A stretch of 64,000 nt of DNA from Pedobacter steynii (lineage in GTDB: Bacteria; Bacteroidota; Bacteroidia; Sphingobacteriales; Sphingobacteriaceae): positions 342,641 through 406,640 of the forward strand of contig NZ_FNGY01000005.1 in assembly GCF_900103665.1 (NCBI RefSeq). Direction: 5' to 3'. The translations under genes were made by a program, and so were the position numbers. Under the pieces are notes generated by a model, which worked only from the letters and a program-made list of their open reading frames with translations, ran no database searches and was not told the origin of the DNA. Below, in pieces: positions 54,361 to 63,712 of this stretch (positions within the stretch are counted from its first letter, which is position 1; each line of letters starts with the position of its first letter).

Positions 54361-55437
54361 TTAATTTTTAACCACAGTTACTTTCACAGGGGCATCCTGT
54401 TTTAAAGCCATTGCACCGGTAGTCAATACCGTATCACCTACTTTCAATCCGGAAGTGATGACAATATTTTCAGCAGTCCGTGTTCCTGCTTCTACTTCAA
54501 TCTGCTGGGCCTTACCATTCTTGCTGATAAATACCGTTTTGCCCTTTAATACCGGGATAATGGCCTCATTTGGAATCAATATCGCATCTTTTGAGGTGGT
54601 CAGGGCAAGTTTAATCTTGGCAAAAGATCCGGGAAGGAGCTCCTGACCAGGATTTGGAACCAGGGCTTTAATTTGCAGGGTTCTGGTTTGGGTATTGATG
54701 CCAGGTTCGATGGCGAAAACCTTACCCGTAAATGATTTTGTATAACCATCGGTAGTGAAAAATACCTCAGCGCCTGTTTTGATCTGCCCGATGTATTTCT
54801 CCGGAACAGAGAAACTGATTTTTAATGGATTGATGCTGGACAGGTTGGCAATGATCGCTGCCGGGGTTAAATAAACCCCTTCGGAGATGGAGCGTAAACC
54901 AATCTTTCCGCTAAAGGGGGCGAAAATGGAGGTCTTTGCCAATTGTGCACGGATTAGTTGGGTCTGTGCTTTCAGGGATTGAAGGTTGGCAAGGGAAGTA
55001 TCGTATTCTTCCTGACTGATGGCGCCTTTTTCCAGTAATTGTCTGGAGCGGTTCTCATTGGTTGCAGAGAGCTTTTGTTTCGTTAAAGCATCCTGTAACT
55101 GCGCCTGAATATCACGGTCATTGATCTTCACCAACAGACTGCCCTTGCTTACGTTAGAACCTTCTTTAAAATTGATACTGGTAACCAAACCGGAAACTTC
55201 GCTGTGAAGTTCTACGGATTCATTCGCTTCCAGCGTTCCGGTAACTTCCAGATCGTTGTTGAAATCACCCGTCTTGACAACAATTCCATTCACCTGTAGC
55301 CCTTTTCCCGGACCGCCTTTTCCTTTACCCATTCCGGCACCCTCACTGGCGATTTTTTTATTGGCAGAAATGCGGTAATAGACTAAATAGGCAATGCCCA
55401 GACCGATTAGGATATAGATGATGTATCTTAGTTTCAT
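54361..55437 (-). CDS. RND membrane-fusion adaptor (AcrA/HlyD-type)
   Basis: I start at ATG 55437, because a -7 box (TATTTTTG, 55465-55472 on this strand) would put transcription start near 55458, downstream of the alternative ATG at 55467. The 358-residue protein has a single N-terminal membrane helix (KLRYIIYILIGLGIAYLVYY), a lipoyl-like beta domain (VELHSEVSGLVTSINFKEG), a helical hairpin (about 95-170) and a C-terminal barrel with membrane-proximal domain. It links the pump to TolC. It is the first gene of the efflux operon. Confidence 0.92.
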   Translation of the reverse strand: MKLRYIIYILIGLGIAYLVYYRISANKKIASEGAGMGKGKGGPGKGLQVNGIVVKTGDFNNDLEVTGTLEANESVELHSEVSGLVTSINFKEGSNVSKGSLLVKINDRDIQAQLQDALTKQKLSATNENRSRQLLEKGAISQEEYDTSLANLQSLKAQTQLIRAQLAKTSIFAPFSGKIGLRSISEGVYLTPAAIIANLSSINPLKISFSVPEKYIGQIKTGAEVFFTTDGYTKSFTGKVFAIEPGINTQTRTLQIKALVPNPGQELLPGSFAKIKLALTTSKDAILIPNEAIIPVLKGKTVFISKNGKAQQIEVEAGTRTAENIVITSGLKVGDTVLTTGAMALKQDAPVKVTVVKN

Positions 55438-55464
55438 ATGTGGTGAATAGGATATGTTAACGTG

Positions 55465-55472
55465 CAAAAATA
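55465..55472 (-). promoter_or_regulatory. -7 promoter box of the efflux operon
   Basis: TATTTTTG on the minus strand matches TAnnTTTG exactly and lies 27 bases before ATG 55437. It is the reason to reject the longer start. Confidence 0.55.
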
Positions 55473-55745
55473 TTTAAATATACGGCCTGTAATAGCTTGT
55501 ATTAAGTATGTTACAGCCTAATATTCTTTTTAAGGACAACGAAAAGAGATAAATTATACATTTGTTTATCGCCCGTAAAAAGTAAATTAGCGCCTTCTTT
55601 AACCTATGACTTAAAAGAATGATAAAAGTTTAGCCTGGTTTAATTAGTTTAATATAACAATTATGATACTAAAAAACAGGGTTTGATTGGCGAAGGACTT
55701 GATTAGGAGAGAAGGACGGGTAAAATAAAATAATAAGATTAAAGA
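55473..55745. other. Divergent intergenic region before the M61 peptidase
   Basis: An exact -7 box TACATTTG lies at 55557-55564 on the plus strand, about 180 bases before the ATG 55746, and may serve the M61 peptidase gene with a long leader. The rest is AT-rich without recognised sites. Confidence 0.35.
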
Positions 55746-57533
55746 ATGAAAAAATCAATTGCAGGACTAGTAATATTACTATCAGTAGGTATGACAGCCA
55801 GATCGCAGGTAAAAGTAGGATTCGAGGTGAGCTTTAAAGAACCTCAGGCACATTATGTGGAAATGGAAATGACGATCTCCGGATTGGCTAAAGATTATGT
55901 AGATGTAAAAATGCCGGTATGGGCACCAGGTTCTTACCTGGTTCGTGAATTTGCAAAAAGCGTAGAGGATTTTAGTGCCACTGCGGGAGGCAAGCCTGTA
56001 AAATTTGAAAAGGTAAAGAAAAACGCATGGAGGGTATATTCTGCTAAATCCAATGCCATAAAAATTAAATATAGGGTATATGGTTTCGAAGTTTCTGTGC
56101 GCACGCCGTTTATCGATGAATCACATGCCTTCTTATCCAGCACTGGTATCTTCATGTATCCTGATGGATTGTTGAAATTGCCAAGTACCGTAAAAGTGAT
56201 TCCTTTTAAAGGATGGAATAAAGTATCTACAGGACTGGAGCCGGTAGCAGGACAGCCATTTACGTATACTGCCTCAGACTTTGATGTGCTGTTTGACAGC
56301 CCTATAGAAGTAGGAAATCAGGAAGTATTTGATTTTATGGCCTCAGGCGTAAAACATGAAGTAGCCATGTATGGTGGTGGCAATTATGATAAAGAGCGTC
56401 TAAAAGTAGACATGGCTAAAGTGATTGAACAGGCAACGGCGATCTATGGCGAAAACCCGAATAAACATTATACTTTCATCGTCCATAATTTCGAAAGAGG
56501 TGGCGGTGGTTTAGAGCATTTAAATTCTACGGTTTTAGGTGCTTCCAGAAATGCATACAATACACCTGAGGGTTATCTTGGATTCCTGAACCTGGTTGCC
56601 CATGAGTACTTCCATTTGTGGAACGTGAAAAGAATGCGTCCGATTGCTTTAGGTCCATTCGATTATGACAATGAGAACTATACTACTAATTTGTGGGTGG
56701 CAGAAGGGTTTACTTCTTATTATGAGAATAAATTGGTGTTGCGTGCAGGTTTTGTAGATCCTAAGGCCTTTGTAGATGGATTGGTTACTGCGGTGTCTAA
56801 TGTGTCTAACACTCCGGGAGCTAAAGTGCAGTCTGCAGCAGAATCGAGCTATGATGCCTGGATTAAAGGTTACCGTCCAAATGAAAACTCGAACAACACC
56901 GGTGTTTCTTATTATAGTAAAGGCGAGGTGGTAGGTCTGTTGATGGACCTGGAGATCGCTCAGGCAACTAAAGGAACAAAAAGCCTGGATGATGTGATGA
57001 AAGCTATGTATCTTCAGGGTAAAACTTTAAAAAGAGGCTATACCGATGCTGAGTTTAAAGCAATGGTAGAGAAAATCAGCGGCAAAAGCTTTACTGATTT
57101 CTGGGCAAAATATGTAAACGGAACCCATCCTGTGGAGTTTGATAAATATTTTGGATATGCCGGAATCAGCATCAAAAATCAAAATGAAGGAAGCAGCATT
57201 CCTTATATCGGCGTGGCTTCTAAAAAGACGGAAGGACGGATCATCATTTCTGCAGTATCTAGAAACTCGGCTGCCTGGGTGGATGGTTTGAATGTAAATG
57301 ACGAAGTGATCAGCGTAGATGGTGTTGGTGTAGAAGCTGCTTTGGAGCGTATGCCGGTAATTGCCAGCAAAAAACCTGGTGATGTGGTAACCTTAAAAGT
57401 GAAAAGAGACGGAATTGAAAAAGATATCAAAATCACATTGAAAGCGAGTCCGAATATGAAGCTGGTAGCTGAAATTCAGAGCAATGCTCCGGAATCACAG
57501 GTATTGGTACGTAAAGGCTGGATGGGAATATAA
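55746..57533 (+). CDS. M61 family metallopeptidase with PDZ domain (glycyl-aminopeptidase-like)
   Basis: The 595-residue protein has a signal peptide (cleaved near ARSQ, residue 20), an N-terminal beta domain, the zinc site HEYFHLWN (His286, Glu287, His290) with a downstream glutamate helix (WVAEGFTSYYEN), and a C-terminal PDZ domain (about 480-560; AAWVDGLNVNDEVISVDG). This is the standard M61 layout for peptidases that cleave N-terminal Gly or Ala. It should act in the periplasm. It is monocistronic, between its own promoter region and a strong terminator. Confidence 0.92.
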   Translation: MKKSIAGLVILLSVGMTARSQVKVGFEVSFKEPQAHYVEMEMTISGLAKDYVDVKMPVWAPGSYLVREFAKSVEDFSATAGGKPVKFEKVKKNAWRVYSAKSNAIKIKYRVYGFEVSVRTPFIDESHAFLSSTGIFMYPDGLLKLPSTVKVIPFKGWNKVSTGLEPVAGQPFTYTASDFDVLFDSPIEVGNQEVFDFMASGVKHEVAMYGGGNYDKERLKVDMAKVIEQATAIYGENPNKHYTFIVHNFERGGGGLEHLNSTVLGASRNAYNTPEGYLGFLNLVAHEYFHLWNVKRMRPIALGPFDYDNENYTTNLWVAEGFTSYYENKLVLRAGFVDPKAFVDGLVTAVSNVSNTPGAKVQSAAESSYDAWIKGYRPNENSNNTGVSYYSKGEVVGLLMDLEIAQATKGTKSLDDVMKAMYLQGKTLKRGYTDAEFKAMVEKISGKSFTDFWAKYVNGTHPVEFDKYFGYAGISIKNQNEGSSIPYIGVASKKTEGRIIISAVSRNSAAWVDGLNVNDEVISVDGVGVEAALERMPVIASKKPGDVVTLKVKRDGIEKDIKITLKASPNMKLVAEIQSNAPESQVLVRKGWMGI

Positions 57534-57546
57534 ATTCAGTTAAACA

Positions 57547-57590
57547 AAAAAAGGGTTGTAAAAAGTACATACTTTTTACAACCCTTTTTT
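57547..57590. terminator. Bidirectional terminator between the M61 and barrel genes
   Basis: A 19-bp perfect stem (57547-57565 with 57572-57590) has a 6-base loop, with A and T runs at both ends. It serves the plus-strand peptidase and the minus-strand barrel gene. Confidence 0.85.
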
Positions 57591-57606
57591 ATGCGTTCTT
57601 TCTGGC

Positions 57607-58086
57607 CTAGAAGGTAAAACGTAAAGATAGTCCAACACCTGAAGCATCAAAATCTGTATCAGGAACAAGACCGATCGTTGGTTTCCAATCTAAGGAAATA
57701 TTGATTGGCGCATCTGCAAATTTGTAATCCAGACCTAAAACACCATCAATACCTAAATAAAGGTCGCTTTGGTCTTTTGGTTTGTATTTAACCGATCCTA
57801 CTGTACCACCCGCACCATAATACCAGTTTAATCCTGCTGCATTGCTGATTGGGTTATAGATTTCATATAAACCAGTTACACGGAAATAGTTATAGTTACT
57901 GTTTGATCTGAAGTTGGCAATGATATCCACCATCTTGTTTCCACCAAGTGTTGTTTTGAAAGTAACCCCATTTGCAGCGCCGAAACGACCACCAATAGCA
58001 TTCTTGTAACTCTGTGCGCTTGACTCTGAATTGAAAGCAAACGTCGCAATCACGGCTAAACAAATAATAGTAAGGAATTTTTTCAT
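57607..58086 (-). CDS. Small outer-membrane beta-barrel protein
   Basis: The 159-residue protein has a signal peptide (cleaved after ESSAQ, about residue 25) and six to eight alternating strands with aromatic girdles, ending in LSLRFTF, a typical barrel C-terminus. The segment YKNAIGGRFGAANGVTFK is the first strand region. It is probably an eight-strand OmpX/OmpW-type barrel in the outer membrane. No binding or catalytic motif is visible. Function unknown. It has its own promoter region in the gap to the right. Confidence 0.82.
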   Translation of the reverse strand: MKKFLTIICLAVIATFAFNSESSAQSYKNAIGGRFGAANGVTFKTTLGGNKMVDIIANFRSNSNYNYFRVTGLYEIYNPISNAAGLNWYYGAGGTVGSVKYKPKDQSDLYLGIDGVLGLDYKFADAPINISLDWKPTIGLVPDTDFDASGVGLSLRFTF

Positions 58087-58237
58087 AATCTGTGTTTTAT
58101 TAATTTTTTATTGATGATTTCTACATTATCAACTATTGTGCCGTTAAATCTAAAAGAAAAGGTTTTTGTTGCTTTTTGCAGGAGTTGAACAGATATTTTG
58201 AAGCAGGATCCGGAAGAATTTAGTCTGTTTTGCCTAA
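58087..58237. other. Promoter region of the barrel gene
   Basis: This AT-rich sequence lies upstream of the minus-strand barrel gene. No exact -7 match was confirmed. The 11-bp-phased repeat begins at about 58238. Confidence 0.3.
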
Positions 58238-58441
58238 GCTGGAAACAGCTGAGGGAGCGGTTCGGAGCAACCAGTAATTAAGAAGTGATCAGCTGCGGAT
58301 AAAGCACGAATCAGACGCGTTGCTTACCCGCCTTTAACACGCTCCCGACCGAGTTAGCACCGAGTGTAGACCGAGGTTAGAGCGTGGTCAGAGCCTGTAT
58401 AGCTGGAGCCGTATTAAGCGCTGTCCCGAACTGTATCGTCC
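58238..58441. repeat. Degenerate 11-bp-phased tandem repeat (about 18 units)
   Basis: Six-base cores recur every 11 bases without a break. From 58315 they begin at 58315, 58326, 58337, 58348, 58359, 58370, 58381, 58392, 58403, 58414, 58425 and 58436; earlier ones are near 58260, 58282 and 58293. Core forms include ACCGAG (three times in a row at 58348, 58359 and 58370), ACCCGC, ACACGC, AGCGTG, AGCCTG and CTGGAG. The period equals about one helical turn, and the segment is GC-richer than its surroundings. It is not coding. The function is unknown. Confidence 0.72.
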
Positions 58442-58593
58442 TGCTCTGGCTATACACTGTAAGGTCAAGGTTATACCTTTTGTTTAATGCGGTGTTTTTT
58501 TGATTTTTTTTGCCTGTTTTTTGGCTTTCGGCTAAGGGCGATCTCTCCCAATTAATTATTACAGAAAGAAAACATACCAATATTTAAATTGGT

Positions 58594-58623
58594 TTTGATA
58601 GAGAATTTAATTTATTAGATTTG
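58594..58623 (+). promoter_or_regulatory. Promoter (-33/-7) of the acyl-CoA synthetase gene
   Basis: TTTG at 58594-58597 and TAGATTTG at 58616-58623 are 18 bases apart, close to the Bacteroidota -33/-7 layout, and the ATG is at 58658. Confidence 0.6.
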
Positions 58624-58657
58624 GGAAACACCAGGTACAAATTATAAAATAACGGTT

Positions 58658-60430
58658 ATGGCGGTAACGATCACACGAGTATTCGATTTACTTCAATACA
58701 ATTTAGAGAATTTTCCAAAAGAGGAGTTTATAAGTGGTAAGATAAAGGGGGTTTGGAAGAAATATAGCACCAAAGATGTTATTGAAGCCGTCGATGCACT
58801 GAGCAGAGGATTGGTTGGTCTTGGTGTAGGAAAAGGTTCAAGGATTGCTGTGATGTCTCATAACCGGCCGGAGTGGAATATTTCCGATTTTGCGATTGTA
58901 CAATTGGGGGCGTATCAGGTTCCCTTATACCCAACACTCGCTGAACACGACATTAAGTTTATTCTGGAGAATGCAGAGATCACAGTGGTCTTTGTGGCCG
59001 ATGAAGAGATCTATAAAAAGGTTAAACCTGTTTGCGATGAATTGAATCCTTCGATTAAGATCTACTCGTTTAACCCGATTGAGGGAGTAGCCTCCTGGGA
59101 AGAGTTGCTGAAAGCAGGAAAAGAAAATGCTTCCATTGATCTCGATGCTTATCGGAAGGAAGTTACACCAGACGATATTTTAACCCTGATATATACTTCC
59201 GGAACTACAGGAACACCAAAAGGTGTGATGCTGACCCATAATAACCTGGTAAAGAATTTTGAACACTCTTCTGTCCTTGTTCCGCCAGGCTTGCATAAGG
59301 CCCTGAGCTTTCTTCCGCTTTCGCATATCTTTGAACGGATGATCGTTTATCTCCACATGTATAAGGGCGCATCTGTTTATTATGCAGAAAGTACAGAGAC
59401 GATCGTTGCCGATATTCAGTTTGTAAAACCAAATGGTTTTTCTACCGTTCCCCGCCTGCTCGAAAAAGTATACGATAAAATCATAGAAAAAGGAAAAGCA
59501 TTGACCGGAGTAAAAAAAGGAATCTTTTTCTGGGCCCTTTCTGTGGCCGAGAAATACGATTTTAACAATGGTCCTTTTTATAATTTCAAATTAGGAATTG
59601 CGCGAAAGCTGGTGTTTTCCAAATGGCAGGCCGCAATGGGTGGCGAGATTGTCGTGATCGTATCAGGTGGCGCAGCCTTAAATCCCCGTCTGGCTAAAAT
59701 TTTCTACGCTGCAGGAATGCCAGTTATGGAAGGTTATGGCTTAACAGAAACCTCTCCGGTAATTACTGTTAATTACTTTGGACAGACCAGATTTGGAACG
59801 GTAGGTCCTCCTATTGAAGGTGTAGAAGTTAAAATTGCTCCCGATGGTGAGGTTTTAGCACGTGGACATAACATCATGAAAGGTTATTATAACCGGCCGG
59901 ACCTGACAGCCGAAGCAATTGATGCGGAGGGTTGGTTCCATACCGGTGATATAGGTGAACTTGTGGAAGGACGGTTTTTAAAAATTACAGACCGGAAAAA
60001 AGAAATATTTAAAACTGCCGGTGGAAAATACGTTGCTCCGCAGATGCTGGAAAATAAACTAAAGGAATCACCATTGGTAGAGCAGGTGATGGTGCTGGGT
60101 GAAAACAGGAAATTTCCTGCGGCATTGATTGTCCCTACTTTTGAAGCATTGAAAGGTTGGTGCGGAAAAAAAGGTATTCCATATACCAGTAATGAGCTGA
60201 TGATCAAAAATCCGCTGGTGATAAAAAAATACGATGAGATTGTCGCCTATAGCGTGAAAGATTTCGGGAAATGGGAGCAGGTGAAACGCATAGCCTTATT
60301 GTCGAAAGAATGGAGCATTGTGGACGGCGAGTTAACGCCGAAATTAAGTTTAAAACGAAAAGTGATCTTAGAAAAAAATGCCGCTACTATAGAAAAAATT
60401 TATGCAGATGCAGAAGGATATAAAGGATAG
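58658..60430 (+). CDS. fadD: Long-chain acyl-CoA synthetase (FadD-type)
   Basis: The 590-residue protein carries the AMP-binding motifs: TSGTTGTPKG (Thr180 onward), GYGLTETSP around residue 365, GWFHTGDIGE around 427, and a C-terminal KTAGGKYVAP segment followed by the lysine-containing C-terminal domain. It activates fatty acids to acyl-CoA using ATP. Its length fits the long-chain class. It starts after a clear promoter and overlaps the gamma-glutamyltransferase gene by 29 bases, so the two are co-transcribed. The exact chain length preference cannot be read from the sequence. Confidence 0.9.
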   Translation: MAVTITRVFDLLQYNLENFPKEEFISGKIKGVWKKYSTKDVIEAVDALSRGLVGLGVGKGSRIAVMSHNRPEWNISDFAIVQLGAYQVPLYPTLAEHDIKFILENAEITVVFVADEEIYKKVKPVCDELNPSIKIYSFNPIEGVASWEELLKAGKENASIDLDAYRKEVTPDDILTLIYTSGTTGTPKGVMLTHNNLVKNFEHSSVLVPPGLHKALSFLPLSHIFERMIVYLHMYKGASVYYAESTETIVADIQFVKPNGFSTVPRLLEKVYDKIIEKGKALTGVKKGIFFWALSVAEKYDFNNGPFYNFKLGIARKLVFSKWQAAMGGEIVVIVSGGAALNPRLAKIFYAAGMPVMEGYGLTETSPVITVNYFGQTRFGTVGPPIEGVEVKIAPDGEVLARGHNIMKGYYNRPDLTAEAIDAEGWFHTGDIGELVEGRFLKITDRKKEIFKTAGGKYVAPQMLENKLKESPLVEQVMVLGENRKFPAALIVPTFEALKGWCGKKGIPYTSNELMIKNPLVIKKYDEIVAYSVKDFGKWEQVKRIALLSKEWSIVDGELTPKLSLKRKVILEKNAATIEKIYADAEGYKG

Positions 60431-62126
60431 GATTATTCCGTTGGTGATGGGCTTTGTCCTCTTGTCCGGAGCTTTGGTTACCGGATGTGCAGGTGGACAG
60501 CTGGGGAAAAAGAACAGTGAGGAGTACCGCAATGGAATGGTCGTGTCGGCAAGTCCGGCTGCTTCGAAAGTAGGCCTTGATATTTTAAAGAAAGGCGGGA
60601 ATGCAGTAGATGCTGCGGTTGCCGTTCAGTTTGCTTTGGCAGTGGTCTATCCTAATGCAGGAAATATTGGTGGTGGTGGCTTTTTGGTGTACCGCTCTGC
60701 TGAAGGGGAGACGAATACACTTGATTTTCGGGAAAAGGCGGGAGCTGCGGCCTCGAGGAACATGTACCTTGATTCGGCAGGACAACCAATAGTAGATAAA
60801 AGTTTATACGGACAACTGGCTTCAGGTGTTCCGGGTTCTGTTGCCGGAATGGTAACGGCCCATGCAAAATATGGAAAACTGAAATGGGCAGACCTGATTG
60901 AGCCTGCAATTTTTCTGGCCAGAAAAGGGTTTAATGTTAGCGAACGCCAGGCAGCTGAATTCAATGGCATGCGCGATAAATTTCTGGAATTTAATCCATT
61001 TGGAACCGCGCTGATTAAGGATGGTCAATGGGCGAAAGGTGATTTATTGGTGCAAAATGAACTGGCAAATACGTTGGAACAGATCCGCGATAAAGGCCGG
61101 GCAGGTTTTTACGAAGGTGCTGTGGCAGATAGCCTCCTGCTGGAGATGAAACGCGGTGGCGGGATCATTACAGCTCAGGATTTAAAGAACTATCAGGCGG
61201 TATGGCGCAAGCCCATTACAGGAACCTATAAAGGATATCAGATCATCACTATGCCACCGCCGTCGAGCGGAGGAATTGCCTTAATTCAGTTGTTGAAATC
61301 TGTAGCACCTTATCCCTTAAAAAAATGGGGCCATCATGCCGACTCTACCGTACAGGTGATGGTGGAAGCTGAACGCAGGGTTTATGCGGATCGTGCCACA
61401 CACCTGGGGGATCCGGACTTCTATGCCGTTCCGGGAAAGGAATTGATGGAAGATCATTATGTTAAAAGTAGAATGAGCACTTTTAACTGGGCAAAAGCAA
61501 CAACGAGTGCAACAGTTAAAGCCGGGGTTGTCAAGGGAAAAGAACATGAAGAAACAACGCATTTCTCGATCGTAGATAAAGCAGGTAATGCCGTTTCGAT
61601 TACGACGACATTAAATGGTTCTTATGGCGCTGCAGTAGTGGTAAAAGGAGCGGGATTTCTTTTGAATAATGAAATGGACGATTTTTCTGTGAAGCCAGGT
61701 GCACCTAATATGTATGGTCTTGTTGGTGGAGAGGCCAATGCAATTGCCCCCGGAAAAAGAATGTTGAGCTCTATGACGCCGACAATTATTGAAAAGGATC
61801 GAAAATTATTTATGGTTGTAGGAACTCCAGGTGGCTCTACGATTATAACGTCTGTTTTTCAGACCATATTAAATGTTATTGAATTTGACCAGAATATGCA
61901 ACAGGCAGTGACCTCAAAACGCTTTCATCACCAGTGGTTACCAGACGAAGTTTATCTGGAAGACGGAGCGATAGATAGTGTAAATGTCTCTAAATTGAAG
62001 TCCAGAGGCTATATTCTTACGCCACGTGGCCCGATTGGCAGAGTAGATGCCATTCTGAAAACCAAGTGGGGCTATTATCAGGGGGGCGCAGATCCCCGTG
62101 GTGATGATGAGTCACTGGGTTGGTAG
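60402..62126 (+). CDS. ggt: Gamma-glutamyltransferase (lipoprotein)
   Basis: The 574-residue protein starts with a hydrophobic signal and lipobox (ALVTGC, Cys29), so it is lipid-anchored in the periplasm. The family pattern is clear: GNAVDAAVAVQFALAVVYP, GGGGFLVY, and the autoprocessing site TTHFSIVD with Thr385 as the predicted nucleophile and start of the small subunit. It cleaves glutathione and transfers gamma-glutamyl groups. The start could be ATG 60402 or 60408. It overlaps the FadD gene by 29 bases. The link to acyl-CoA synthesis is probably only a shared transcript. Confidence 0.92.
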   Translation: MQMQKDIKDRIIPLVMGFVLLSGALVTGCAGGQLGKKNSEEYRNGMVVSASPAASKVGLDILKKGGNAVDAAVAVQFALAVVYPNAGNIGGGGFLVYRSAEGETNTLDFREKAGAAASRNMYLDSAGQPIVDKSLYGQLASGVPGSVAGMVTAHAKYGKLKWADLIEPAIFLARKGFNVSERQAAEFNGMRDKFLEFNPFGTALIKDGQWAKGDLLVQNELANTLEQIRDKGRAGFYEGAVADSLLLEMKRGGGIITAQDLKNYQAVWRKPITGTYKGYQIITMPPPSSGGIALIQLLKSVAPYPLKKWGHHADSTVQVMVEAERRVYADRATHLGDPDFYAVPGKELMEDHYVKSRMSTFNWAKATTSATVKAGVVKGKEHEETTHFSIVDKAGNAVSITTTLNGSYGAAVVVKGAGFLLNNEMDDFSVKPGAPNMYGLVGGEANAIAPGKRMLSSMTPTIIEKDRKLFMVVGTPGGSTIITSVFQTILNVIEFDQNMQQAVTSKRFHHQWLPDEVYLEDGAIDSVNVSKLKSRGYILTPRGPIGRVDAILKTKWGYYQGGADPRGDDESLGW

Positions 62127-62250
62127 CCTGTATAGAATTCTGCACACTTAATCTCAAATAAGAGTCGTTTAAAGCAGTTTTAAATATTGGCCTAAGTATT
62201 GAAATGAATTATACGATTAAACATTGTAACAATTATTTAATACTTATTTT

Positions 62251-63582
62251 ATGAAACAAAATTTATTTAAAACCCTGCCTGTGGCCCTAGCTGCGCTCCT
62301 AATTGGAGGTTCCGTTCAGGCTCAGGATCAAGCAGGTACAAATTCAAATCAACTGACTACATGGTCATTTGGTGTTAATGCTGGGGTTTTAACTCCTACA
62401 TCTCCACTAGGTGGTAAAAACGATTTCTCAAACAATAAATCAAGTTTAGGTTATGGTCTTTACATCAAAAAACAATTTACACCATATTTCTCTTTACGTT
62501 TAGACGGAGTAAGGGGTAAATTAAAAGCTGACAACACTGAAAACTGGAAAAGTGGTGCAGCCAATTCGGGTGCTGTAAACGCTTTTGAAACTGATCTTAG
62601 CTATTCAGGAAGTTTAAATGCAGTAGTTAACTTGTTTAACATTGATATGTTCAATAAAAACAGTGCTTTGCAATTATATGCTTCAGCTGGTGCTGGTTTA
62701 GCGGGTTACAAAGTTAAAACTTCTGCTACCAATACTGGTGCTTTAGTTAGCTATGCTGGTGATAAAACAATTAGCGAATTAATCGTTCCTGTAGGTTTAG
62801 GTGCTAAAGTTAAATTATCTGAGAAGATCAATTTAGATTTAGGATGGACTGTAAACTTTGTTGATGGTGATAACCTTGATGGTTTCTACCGTGGACAAAA
62901 CGATAAATATTCATATGCTTATGGAGGTTTAGAGTTTGCTTTAGGAAAAGGAAAACAATTGGCATGGCATAACCCTGTAGCTTTAACTTATGATGAAGCA
63001 TTACAGGCAAAACAAACTGCCAACGCTTTAAAAGGTGACTTAGATGCTCAGAAAGCTGAAAACGCAAGATTGAGATCTGAAATGAACGACTTATTGAAAG
63101 ATACTGACGGTGACGGTGTTGCTGATAAATTGGATAAATGTCCAGGTACTCCTTCAGGAACAGTTGTTGATGGTGCAGGTTGTCCTCTAAAAGTTCCGGC
63201 TCCGGTTATCCAGGAAAAAGTAATCATCACTGAAGCTGACCGTAAGGTAGTGGATGAGGCGATCAAAAACTTAGAATTTGATTTAGGTAAAGCAACTATC
63301 CGCTCTAAATCTTATGCTACTTTAAACCGTGTTGCTGCTTTATTAGTAGAGAAAAACTTTAGCTTGAAATTAGCTGGTCACACAGATAATACAGGTTCAA
63401 TGGCTTTAAACTTACGTTTGTCGAAAGAAAGAGCTGAGTCGATCAAAGCTTATTTAGTTTCTCAAGGTGCAAATGCTTCACGTATCGAAGCTACAGGTTA
63501 CGGTCCAAACCAACCTATTGCTACCAACAAAACTGCTGCTGGTCGTCAGAAAAACAGAAGAGTAGAATTCACACTTTACTAG
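62251..63582 (+). CDS. OmpA-family outer-membrane protein with TSP3 calcium repeat
   Basis: The 443-residue protein has a signal peptide (GGSVQAQ, residue 25), an N-terminal beta-barrel (about 30-245), a coiled helix (QTANALKGDLDAQKAENARLRSEM), a thrombospondin type-3-like repeat (DTDGDGVADKLDKCPG; acidic calcium ligands) and a C-terminal OmpA domain with peptidoglycan-binding motif (AGHTDNTGSMALNLRLSKER). It anchors the outer membrane to the wall and is usually an abundant porin. It is preceded by a 124-base gap and followed by a strong terminator. Confidence 0.93.
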   Translation: MKQNLFKTLPVALAALLIGGSVQAQDQAGTNSNQLTTWSFGVNAGVLTPTSPLGGKNDFSNNKSSLGYGLYIKKQFTPYFSLRLDGVRGKLKADNTENWKSGAANSGAVNAFETDLSYSGSLNAVVNLFNIDMFNKNSALQLYASAGAGLAGYKVKTSATNTGALVSYAGDKTISELIVPVGLGAKVKLSEKINLDLGWTVNFVDGDNLDGFYRGQNDKYSYAYGGLEFALGKGKQLAWHNPVALTYDEALQAKQTANALKGDLDAQKAENARLRSEMNDLLKDTDGDGVADKLDKCPGTPSGTVVDGAGCPLKVPAPVIQEKVIITEADRKVVDEAIKNLEFDLGKATIRSKSYATLNRVAALLVEKNFSLKLAGHTDNTGSMALNLRLSKERAESIKAYLVSQGANASRIEATGYGPNQPIATNKTAAGRQKNRRVEFTLY

Positions 63583-63602
63583 TCTGAAATAGTATTTAGT
63601 TT

Positions 63603-63637
63603 AAAAGCCGTCTTACATAAGTAAGGCGGCTTTTTTT
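63603..63637 (+). terminator. Intrinsic terminator after the OmpA gene
   Basis: AAAAGCCGTCTTAC (63603-63616) pairs with GTAAGGCGGCTTTT (63621-63634) around ATAA, with one G-U pair, and runs into seven T. Confidence 0.85.
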
Positions 63638-63659
63638 ATGACATATTTTTTATTATTAC

Positions 63660-63705
63660 GCTTGCATATAAGGTTTTAATTCTATAGCTTTGTTATGCAA
63701 GCATA
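63660..63705 (+). promoter_or_regulatory. MarR-type autoregulatory promoter with palindromic operators
   Basis: GCTTGCATA (63660-63668) and its complement TATGCAAGC (63694-63702) form an inverted repeat with 25 bases between the arms. The right half lies in an inner palindrome TATGCAAGCATA (63694-63705). Between the arms, -7 box TAGCTTTG (63685-63692) has a TTG at 63662-63664, 20 bases upstream. The operators therefore cover the -33 and start positions, which fits autorepression of the MarR gene at 63713. Confidence 0.62.
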
Positions 63706-63712
63706 GTAATTC

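Noticed and set aside
55438..55467. Earlier ATG for the RND adaptor
   Set aside because: A -7 box at 55465-55472 overlaps this position, so the ATG would lie upstream of the probable transcript start.
58377..58580. Minus-strand ORF (67 codons) across the 11-bp repeat
   Set aside because: It runs through a degenerate phased repeat and has no start signal or family match.
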